DNA of 64,000 nt from assembly GCF_010015445.1 (NCBI RefSeq), contig NC_053133.1, positions 4,458,264-4,522,263 of the forward strand, in the 5' to 3' direction. This document shows, one piece after another, positions 52,071 through 63,000 of this stretch (positions within the stretch are counted from its first letter, which is position 1; each line of letters opens with the position of its first letter). This DNA is from Perca fluviatilis. Taxonomy: Eukaryota; Chordata; Actinopteri; Perciformes; Percidae. A model generated the notes under the pieces. It was given only the letters and a program-made list of their open reading frames with translations. It had not been told where the DNA came from and ran no database searches. A program made the translations under genes and the position numbers.

Positions 52071-52893
52071 GTTTTTTTTCTGTAAACACTGAATCCAAAA
52101 AAAAAGGCACAGCGTGTTAAGTTAACGTCAGTTGGAAAGGTTACATTGTAGCGTTGAAATGAGAGCCACAACAACAACCAGCACTCACACGGTTAGCGGC
52201 GGGAGAATGTGAAGGCTGCTATGGCGACACGAAGAAAAACTAACATTAAAAAAAGGAATGAAAAAGAGAAATATACTGGCTTTTGAAATTCTGATAGAGA
52301 CTTCGCTTCAAGCTGACACCCAACCGGAAGTTTATGTGAAAGCCACTATTCCATAATAGGATACTTCCGGTTCCTTCAGCCACTCCTCCGTGTCAAATTA
52401 AGAGCTCCCAAAAACAGCAGCGCACACAAATACATATAGTCTATAATAAACGTGAACAGGAAAATAATGTTGAGAATAAGCAACCGACAAACAAAGGAAC
52501 ATTATAAAGATGACATATGAAACCCTCCTCAGACCGATTGTTATTTTAACAGAAGCATAAACAAAAATAGAATTATTTGAGATATATTTCACCTTATTTC
52601 TTAAAGCAAAAACAGAAATACGATTTGCTGGAATTATTTTACAGCCTACAATATCGCTTCTGTGCTAGTGTCTTGAGTAATTATATGGCAAATGTAGGCT
52701 AGCTAGTTGAAAGTCTCCACAGCAAATTTTTTCACATCTAATAAGATGAAATATTTATTTTATCATTCATTTTGTCTCGTTAGGTTTCGACTTCAAATGT
52801 TTTCTCATGTATTTGGAAGATGCACATTTACTCATAACCTTTATCATATTTTATTATTATATATTTTATGCAAAATATCTTCCTTAAAAAAAA

Positions 52894-52925
<32 letters not shown>

Positions 52926-53531
52926 ATATATATGTATATGGCCTATATATGTGTATGTATATAAGTGTCTCGAGATAACTCTTGTTATGATTTGATACTA
53001 TAAATAAAATTGAATTGAAAATACATATGGCATATGTATATGAAACTATGACTGTAAATGTTCCCTACATTGTGGCAGCAAGAATGTAACACAACAAGTT
53101 TTTTTCTGTATCAATGAATTAACTTGTGTGCATGCAAAATGTTGCCATAATAATGGCATAGCATTATTACATATTAACGTATATATAATTATTTACCTAA
53201 ATGTATCTATTAATTTATATATTTATTGCTGTGTTTCAAATGTTTCACTATGCATTGCTATTTGGTTGTATAGTCCCTGAGGTTAGGTGGACCTAATAAA
53301 CTGGCAGCTGCATGGGTGCATATTACAGTATAATATATATTAATATTATATTAAATAATCCACCACTCCAGTCTCCAGACCAGACAGTGGCGGTAATGCG
53401 CCATTTCGCTGTTGACAACCTCCATAAAACATCACAAAGAAGAACTGTCAGCTGTTTAAATGTAGAAGAAGAGGAGGAGGAGGAAGAGTCAGCAGTGAAT
53501 GCTTATATATATGTCAATGAGTGAATGTGCC
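52071..53531. promoter_or_regulatory. Divergent rsu1/trdmt1 intergenic region
   Basis: 1461 bp between opposed start codons. The rsu1-proximal 350 bp is more G/C-rich and holds the ETS pair. 52590-53340 is A/T-rich with (TA)n at 52889-52912 and a retroposon tail (ACTATAAATAAAATTGAATT) at about 52999. No third gene seen. Confidence 0.6.
52322..52372. promoter_or_regulatory. Inverted pair of ETS/GABP-type sites in the divergent promoter
   Basis: AACCGGAAGT at 52322-52331 and its exact reverse complement ACTTCCGGTT at 52363-52372 form a 10-bp inverted pair 31 bp apart. They lie 252 bp upstream of the rsu1 ATG and 1.16 kb upstream of the trdmt1 ATG. CCGGAAGT is the core for ETS factors such as GABPA, which are common in TATA-less bidirectional promoters (established). 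Use here is inferred. Confidence 0.5.
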
Positions 53532-53607
53532 ATGGAGAGTGTGCCGGTGCCATGGCGGGTGCTAGAGCTCTACAGTGGGATAGGAGGGATGCATTATGCC
53601 TTAAAGG
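53532..53607 (+). CDS. trdmt1: trdmt1 coding exon 1
   Basis: Encodes MESVPVPWRVLELYSG and IGGMHYALK plus one base. This is SAM-binding motif I. Donor GTAAGC. Confidence 0.95.
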
Positions 53608-53950
53608 GTAAGCTTATCGTCGCTAAATTGGTCCGAAGACTTACTGTAGTAGTATTTCTTTATAAGTTCCAACCCGTGACGGTTCTCTGCCACGGTGTGT
53701 TGTATTGAACAGTTACCGTTACCGTGAACAAATCCTAACGTTCTACGTTCGGTGGGCTGTCCACATCATTAGGTCCAATAATATACAGTCTATGGTCCAA
53801 ATCCACATGGAGCCGACTTTCTGTGGACAAAGTTACCCACAATCCATAGCGGCATGGACGTAAAATAATAATAACCACTATTTATTTGTTCAAGACTTGC
53901 TTAGTCATTCTTGTTGTACAACATTGGGTGTATTAAAAAAAATATAAAAT

Positions 53951-54004
<54 letters not shown>

Positions 54005-57000
54005 AATATTTATTACTTTTTTAAACCAATTAAAGTTTTGAATGCATCCCAGGATACATATTTTCTTATTTATCACTGCCATGTGACCCAGTGTCATAAC
54101 ACAGGTACACAGGCTATGAAGTAAACCACGCCTCTTTATTATCATATAATATTTCTTCTTACAAATATTGACAATTAGACAATTATGTAATAATTGTTAC
54201 CGGCCTATCTATCTATCTATCTATGTATGTATGTATGTATGTATGTATGTATGTATGTATGTATGTATGTATGTATGTATGTATGTATTAGTTATCTTCG
54301 TAAAACAGGGGTTTTAGGGACAGAGGTTGCAAATAAGTCATGGCTATAAACCTGTGTGCATGGCATCTACTTAGTATTCTTTATAAAGCAATGTTTTATG
54401 CATTTGTCCCTGTCAAATAAACATTAAATAAATAAAAATCTTAAGAAAATCTTCCACCTGTTGCTTATTATCTGTTGTCTCTTCCTCCAGAGAGTGGCGT
54501 ACCTGCCCAGGTAGTGGCTGCCATCGACATAAACACCACGGCCAATCAAATCTACGGGCACAATTTCCCAGACACGGCCCTGTGGAACAAGACCATTGAG
54601 GTGGGTGAGAGTGGAGGCTTTTGGTAGGAATAAACAGGGATTCTAACTAGAGCTGGGCCATATGGAGAAAATCAAACATTAAGATATTTTTGACCAAATA
54701 CACCCATGTCGATGTTGTAGGGTTGACTATTGGGGTTTTCGGAATAAAAAAAAAAATCTACACAGTTTTGATAAATAGTCACCAATGATGTGGGTACATT
54801 GACTTAGTGGGTAAAGGCAAATATAAGCTAGAAGAGTCTAACTTCAGAAAAGTACATCACTTTACTGTAATGCAGCCTTTAAAACTAGGAAAAGACAACA
54901 CTTGTGTTGCGATATCCAAAATGTAAGACCGTATCTAGCCTCATATATATTATATATGTTGATACATATATATCCATATATTGCCCAGCCCTACGTCTGT
55001 TGCTTGTCATTTAATGAGCAGGTGATCCCCTCTGTGACAAGGTTGTAAGAGTTTAGAATTTTAAGTGAGTTTTGATTTTGACTTTTCGATTTTGAGTGTA
55101 GTTTTAGGTAATTTTTTTTTTGTTTTCTTGCTAGTTATAGTTCAGTTTCAGTTTGTTTTAAATATATTTAGTTATAGTTGGGGTTAGGGTTTTAGTTAGT
55201 TTCAGTGTTTTCTGTTAGGGCCAGGTCTAATGTCTCAGAAATACATGATTTGAGAACTGTATAGGAATGGCCATAATTAATCTTTGTGCTATTTTAGTTT
55301 TCAATGTGAAGCCCAGCGCCATATTATGTCAAGTCCTCTGGGCTTTATTTTGAACTTTACCATGTTCTATCTTTTGAAACCTTGAATAGTTTTCCCTTTT
55401 ATTTCTAGGGCATATCACTAGATGACTTCAATAAATTATCTATTGACATGATTTTGATGAGTCCTCCGTGCCAGCCTTTCACCAGGTAGGTCGGCTGTGT
55501 TTTGTGTGCACTGAGCAGTGGTGGAATGTAACTAAGTACAGTTACTCCAGTACTGTAATACAGTCCACATGTTGAGGGATTTGTACTTTTAAGTGTAATT
55601 TCCATGCCACTTTCTACTTCTACTCTGCTACATTTCAGAGAGAAATATTATACTTTTTACTCCACTACATTCATCTGTTACAGCTTTAGTTACTAGTTAC
55701 TTTACACATTAAGAGTACTGTACACAAATTCCATGTAGTTTATAAAATCTGATGTTTGATTCTAAAGTAAACTAGCCTACAATATAAGGCTACAAGTCCA
55801 GCTGAGATGATGAGACCATTAAACACACAACTGGTTGGATCCTTTACTCTTTCTACTATGGGAGGAGAGTTCTTTACTTTTAATACTTTAACTACATTTT
55901 CCTGATGATACTTACACACTTTTACTGAAGTAACATTTTCAATGCAGGACTTTCACTTGTATTAAAGTATTTTTACAGTGTGGTATTAGAACTTTTACTT
56001 TAGTAAAGGATCTGAACACTTCTTCTACCACCGCTAGTATGCAGTGTGATCCAACAAGTTGTCCAAAAATCAGTCAGACAAGCCTTTTTCGTGGAGTTTA
56101 AATGTTTTCGTCCAGGTTCTCTCCGCACCTATATAAATGAAATAATTTGGAACAAGAAATTGTCCAAATGGGGGGTTTTTCCCTGGCTTTTTTCATGTTT
56201 AGGTCTTAGTTAGTGGGGGCCTGTGTTAGTTAACTGAAAACTACACATTAATACTTGATTTTGGACCATAACCAACTAGCTAACATATTTATAAAGAAAG
56301 TACACTCTTTAAATGTATTAATCATAATATAAATTGTGTTGAAAGGAGACATTTTATAGTAATAAACATTTTTCAAATTAAGTAAGTTACAACAAAGCCC
56401 AACAAACAAGATGCAGCAAAGAACCAACAATGTATAAAATGAAAATGTACCAATTGCAATATAAAAACTGGTGTAGGGTTGGAAACCGTAATAACACAAC
56501 AGCAGAAATGTGAAGTCCTACGGCCACGCTGCTCGGCAGCTCTCCAACAGACGCTGGAGTTACTGGTCGGGTTATTGGCAAATGTCCCGACCGTGTAGGG
56601 AACATTTCTCTCGGTTTGTTCTCTGTGCAGGTTAGGACTTCAGGGGGACGTTGCTGACCTGAGAACCAAGAGCTTCCTCTACATCCTCGATCTTCTGCCA
56701 AGGTTTTTTATCTCCACATTTTGGTTTTATATTGCCCTCTGGTCAGCCTGGACCAAAAAAAACATATATTTCATATTGAAATCGCAATTTGTAAGAATGC
56801 AATTTTCTAGCCACGTGCTGTTTTTTTCTTTCTTTCCAGAATAGGGCTGGGCGATATGGAGGAAGTCAAATATCACGATATTTTTGACCAAATACCTCGA
56901 TATCAATATTGTGGCGATATTGTAGGGTTGACAGTTGCTGCTTTCCCAAACCTATTTACACAATGAGATTTATAAGAGATTTGATAAATAATCAAAAGTA

Positions 57001-60000
57001 ATGTGGATATAATGATTAAATGGGTAAAGGAAAATAATAGAACAGCTAGAACAGTCTGGTAGGTTCAGAAAATGACATCACACCTTTTAAAACCAGGAAA
57101 AGACAACACTTTTGTCATATCACGATATTACAATATCCAAAATCTAAGACGATATCTAGTCACCTATCACAATATCGATATAATATTGATATATTCCCCA
57201 GCCCTATTCCCGAATCGAACCCACGCCAGCTGCGACAACTCAGCCTTTGTATAGGGGGCGCACGCTCAACCAGGTGAGCTACCCAGGCGCCCCAAATGTC
57301 TGCAGATTAAAATAGGAACAGATTGGTGTTTCAGTGTCCAGGTGGAATTAACATTAGCAAAGCTCTTCTTCAAACTTCACAAAAGAAATCTCTTTTCTAT
57401 TGTGAAGTTTTTAGCATACTATACTATGACTAGTTTTTTTACTTTTTTCGACGTGCTATTTTATGACCTTTCGACATGCTATACTTTGACTTATCGACGG
57501 GCTATACTATGACTTTTTGATATGCCCGTAGAACAGATATTTCGAGCCACATTGCACCGTTGGCCTTTCAATACTGATAGAGTCGCTGGCGCGTTTCTGG
57601 ACTGGAGAACTAGTTTGACGTCCAAGTTTCAGCAGCGTTCTCCATCATGCTACAGTGTGGGTACATCCACCAAATGGAAGTTTGATTCATTCAATTTAAA
57701 GCTATTTCAAATGTAAATAGAACATTGAGTCCATAAAGCCTCTGATCCCTTCTTCCCTCCATGTGGCGGTGTGTGGCCAGGCTGCGCAGGCTGCCGCGCT
57801 TCATCCTGCTGGAGAACGTCAAAGGCTTCGAGAGCTCCTCTGCCAGGTAACCATGGAGACCACGCACGGTCCGTTCAAAAACCCTGAAAGGTCACCGTGC
57901 CAGTGGGCAGGGAGTATTGAAATCTGTGTTGAAAAACTTGCACATTTTCTTTGCTTTTAAATACCAACAAGCATACTTGGGTCAAAATGTACTCTCTAAT
58001 TATTACAAAGTACTGAGGTCTGTGTTTTATAATATTGGACATTTTACGTGTAAGTAATTTTGTTATGTTTGTTCTCACAAATGATTTGAATGACTGTTAA
58101 AAGCACTGTAAGGTAAAGCCGTTCCTCATATTCTTCTTCTACTCTCCAGGGAACGTTTGGTGAAAACACTCGTGGAATGTGGATACACTTTCCACGAGAT
58201 CATGGTCTCACCCACAAGTGTAAGAAAGACCCACTGTGACTCATTTCAATAAATCCATACTGCACTGCAAGTTATATTCACACCACTGTTCCATCCATAC
58301 ATCCAGGTCGGGATGCCAAATTCCAGACTGCGTTATTTCCTGATTGCCAAGATTTCCACAGAAAACTTCATCAGTTCAAAGGTGAGGCTTGCCGACAGTA
58401 ATCCTGGTGTAATTGTAATTTATTCATTTGAACAGGGACAGTGCACAAAAAACCCATTAATAGATGTCTTGTGCCAGGTTGTAGCAAATTGCTAGTTTCA
58501 TCTACCACTGGGCAGGTAGATGGCGCAATAAAAATACATACAAGTATTTACAGTATACAATAAAAATACATAAAGTCATAAAAATCTACAGACATTTTTG
58601 TCCCCCTATCCCACCCCATCTAGAGCTAAAACTAGACTCCCCCTCAGTTCAGCATCATCTCTATTAGATGTAAGAATCACTTCATCTGTTTCAAGTAGGG
58701 AAGCACCGGATCCAGGATTCTGCTTCGGATTCGGCTGAATATTGTATTTTTTTTTGACGGGGTTCGGTTTCTGCTGAACCTTTTTAGAATTTTTTTTCCA
58801 CCAAACAAAGCCTACGCTTGCACTACGCGCACTACGCTGGTCGAAGTAATGACGGCGCCGTTGATTACGGGAAGGTGTTTACGTAGGTGGAGCGTTCAAT
58901 GCAGCAGGCTGTGAGAAAGTGGAAATGGAACTGGTGAGCAGAAAAAGTTGTTGTTTGGCAGTACTTTCAGTCAAAAGAAGGCCAATCAAGTCCAGCTACA
59001 TGTTCAATCTGCAACGCCGATTTGTCTTGCGGTGGTGAGGACCCTAAACAATACACAACATGGCCGCTGTTACATTTGCGTATGAAGCATCCGAAAGAAT
59101 ATGAGTTGTGCGTGAAGGAATCTACAGACGGCAGCAACTTCAGGTACGAAAAATACACTGCTGTGGACGTTGTTTACTTCATGAATGTGTTTACTGTGTT
59201 AATGGACTGAGGATGGGACGAGGATTCGGTATTCGGTTTCGGATTCAGCAGAATCTTAACCAGTGGATTCGGTATTCAGCTGAACCCCAAAAATCTGGAT
59301 TTGGTGCATCCCTAGTTTAAAGTGAATGAAATCGTTCGCCAGCCTAGTTACTGGTGTCCTCTACAGTAGTACTATATTGTATGTATTATCTGCGTCCCCT
59401 TCAAAAATTGCTCTTTGAGAAATTTCATATTTATTGTCTGGTAGATGAAATTTACACCCATGCCCAAAGGCTGACACCCATATACGTCCCACACGCAGCA
59501 CAGCAAGAAGAAAAGAAGATACAGACCCCACCACGCACTTCTAGTGGCTCATAATGATTGAGAGGGATTACTTTCGTAGTATGTAATTTTGTGTCAGTCT
59601 ATATTTAGTTTTTGAGGAACCCCTTACTTATTGTGCCTTTTTTAAGGAGTCTATCCTTAACCCTATGAGCTCGAGCTTGTCGTAGCTATCAAAAAAACTC
59701 CATCGGTTTTTGGGGTCTTCGTGCAATAAATCCAAACTGTTACATCCAAGATTGATCCACTTCATGTCCAGAATTTATACATTTTTGGTCGTTTATCGCC
59801 GCTAGCTTTGTTGCTAACCACCATTTTGCTTTTCCCATTATGCTCTGGGAGACCATTCTGACCAATCAAAAGCTTGTTTACGTCTTGTCCACCAATGGAA
59901 GGCTGGTCCGTCATTGCAGATAAAACGAAGATCGTAGATAGTGAAGAGGAATCACCCGAGGGCAGAGTAGTTAGATATGACCATAAGTTGTCAAAAATAC

Positions 60001-63000
60001 TTTAGGGCTCAGAGGGTTAAATAATTCTCACATAACCAAAGACGGATCGTTTCTGACTTGCCTCTATTGGTACCTACAGTAGCCATGGAAACGGTTTGGG
60101 CTTATTTGTCCTGGTTTTAAAATGTCTGCCTCTACCCTAATGTTAGAGAGGGGAATTGGATTTCAGTGAGCAGCAGTTGCTCTGGATAATCAACAGAACT
60201 CCATAAAAAACGGTTTGTACCATACTGTAAATTGTCCCGATGTAATGTTTGTGTGTGTGTAATTTGAGGTAATCCGGTTTGCTGGGTCTTTTGATTCGGT
60301 TAGGACTTGGTAATACTGGTACTGGTGATGTAAGGCTTTTGATAAAGTATGTCATCTTAGATTTTAGATGCCTTCCCACATCCTGCTGAGAGGGACTCCC
60401 CTGAGCCGCCCCCAGTGTCGAGCCCTCCCTTCTCAGGTACCTTGCAGCCAGAGGAGGGAAAGCAGGGGGGTCAGGTCCTGTATAAGCTCGAGACCACAAT
60501 GGATGCCCAGAGGAAGAGGAGTCAGAACAACGATCTGTCTGTCAGGCAGGTCCAAGACTTCCTGCAACCACAGACAGAAGTGAACATGGAAGACTTTCTC
60601 CTTCCTCCTAAAACTCTGCTGCGCTATGCTCTGCTCCTGGACATAGTCAGGCCCACATGCAGGAGGTCTGTGTGCTTCACCAAAGGGTGAGTGCTCTTCA
60701 TCTCACTGTCGCTAGCTTCGCTTGTCTCACTAGTACTGCAGTTTTGCACAAGAATAATAACACAGTACATGCAAGTTGGAACCTCAGTGACTCCGTGATG
60801 GAAAAACTGCTGAAAATGTCTGATTTGTGATCAGAGCTGTAATTGTCACCCCTCTTTTCCACTGGGCGCAGGATTGCACTGCGTTCCGGAGGCGCCGCGG
60901 CCCCACGCGGCCATTCAAGACAATGCTTGATATTCCACCAGCCGCCCTACGGCGCGTCCCAGAAGCGTGCGTGAAGATCACAGATTCTTTTTATCAGCAC
61001 AATGCCAGAAAATACAAGGCATGGAGTTTAACTGTAGGAGAGCTTGGAGTAGAAGGTAGATACTTAGATCTTAAAGTGCTCATATTATGCTTTTTGGCTT
61101 TTCTCTTTCCTTTATAGTGTTATATATCTTTTTTGTGCATGTTATAGGTTTACAAAGTGAAAAAGCCCAAAGTCCCCCCAAAGGGACTTACCATCTCCAA
61201 CAGAAAATACTGTTCACCAACTGCTCCAAACAGCTCTATTGTAGTCCAGCCTTTACTTCAGAGACAAACGTGGTCACTTTGTAACACACATTATAATGCT
61301 CGCCTAGCTGCTAGCATGGCACGCCCTCATACTCTGCTTCTGACTGGCTAGTAGTCCTTACCTAGCTACTGTCAGGGCACGCCCTCATACTCTGCTTCTG
61401 ACTGGCTAGTAGTCCTTACCTAGCTACTGTCAGGGCACGCCCTCATACTCTGCTTCTGACTGGCTAGTAGTCCTTACCTAGCTACTGTCAGGGCACGCCC
61501 TCATACTCTGCTTCTGACTGGCTAGTAGTCCTTACCTAGGTACTGCGCATGTGCGACTCCCATCAAAGATGGAACAGAAGTGAGATGCCTCACTCTGTAG
61601 CTAAAACAGAGAGCTCAAGACACAGGGTGAAAAGAGGAGCTGCAACAATGTGCAGTACAACAAAAATATGGTGTTTTTATTTTAATTAAACCATGGACAC
61701 CTAGTCTGATATAACCTCTAAATACAATTATGAACCTGAAAATGAGCATAATATGAGCCCTTTAATAAACAGGTGATTGTTGTGTAAAGTTCTTGTAGAG
61801 ACAATATAATCTGCAAGTCGGGCAGCAAGACTCTCTGCTTCTGAGACGCTCCCGGTGTGGTACGGCGCGTGGCGGAGGATGGAACAAAACCGGAACGCAG
61901 CCTGAACGCAGCGCAGGTGCACCCGTTGGAGAATCTGGGTGACAGTCGGCTCGGAGACACACTCACAGACCTCACAGCCCCATGGAAACATGACCGCACT
62001 CGACCCAATTTAGACTTAGTATAATTCAGACCAGTCCAATGAGGGTCCTGGGTCGGGTCTTCCTCTGATCTGAGCGCTGTTGTTTCTCTGTCTGTCTGGT
62101 TGGTTGATCACTCAGTGATGATGTGATTTTGTTTCGTCCCTAGCTATGGGCGGTACGTGGAGGGAACTGGCTCAGTGCTGCAGTGCTGCATGGAAACAGA
62201 GGTAGGTTGGAACTTCAGTACAGGCATCACCAAGACTAAACAGCCAAGGTACCGGCCATGTGCGCCCAATGTCCGGCTGCACTCCGGCTCAGTCACGAGC
62301 AGAACGAGACGTCATGACCAATAAGACCCAATCAGGAGGAGAAACGTTGGCGTCAGTGTCGGTGTCGCCAAAGGTCTCCGTTTGCGGCCGTTGAGACTGC
62401 AACACAACCCCGCAGATTCCAAACCAAAACGGGTCAGAAATGTTTCCAGATGGATCCGGTTTAGGGGGGAATGAGAGGGGGGAACGTGGCAAAAGAGATT
62501 AGTTTTTAAACCAAAACGTAGCTAAGTAAGTTAAATGTAGCCTTAGTGTATTGAACAATGCCATTCTGTCTGTTAGTGTTTTGAAGGCCTTTGCTGTGTG
62601 TGTGCTCTGCAGCTGGACCGTGTGTTTGGAGGTCTGGACCAGTGCTCTGAAGAAGAGAAACTGCAGCGGCTGTTGAAGCTGAAGCTCCGTTATTTCACCC
62701 CGAGAGAAGTTGCCAACCTCATGGGCTTCCCCCAAAGCTTCTGTGAGTCACACATCTGTCAGCCCGTACGGCCGGGTCAAGTCCTGTCTCCTCCAGGCCC
62801 CTTTTTCTCATCATGCGCATTATGTGCATCTTTTCCAACTGCATATGATTAAAAAAAAAAAACACTCATGCTGAGGCCCAACACTGAGAGCGCTAAACAG
62901 GAGCTTTTTTTTTGGCTCCATGCACCAATGAGCAACTCTCACAGGAATGAACAAGACTCTGTATCAGTTTATTTATATAAATCCATAGCAGGGCTGCACA

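Noticed and set aside
53499..53531. In-frame upstream ATGs adding 11 residues (MLIYMSMSECA) to trdmt1
   Set aside because: The extension has no conservation that I know of and the ATG at 53532 has a strong GCCATGG context and matches the usual start position.
59022..59210. 62-codon frame with CGGEDP...HLRMKHPKEY as a host gene
   Set aside because: It lies wholly inside a hAT element with target duplication and matches a BED finger remnant, not a host exon.
60368..60583. Alternative reading of trdmt1 exon 8 from ATG 60368
   Set aside because: Different frame from the conserved LLPPKTLLRYALLLD sequence; the exon frame begins at 60361.
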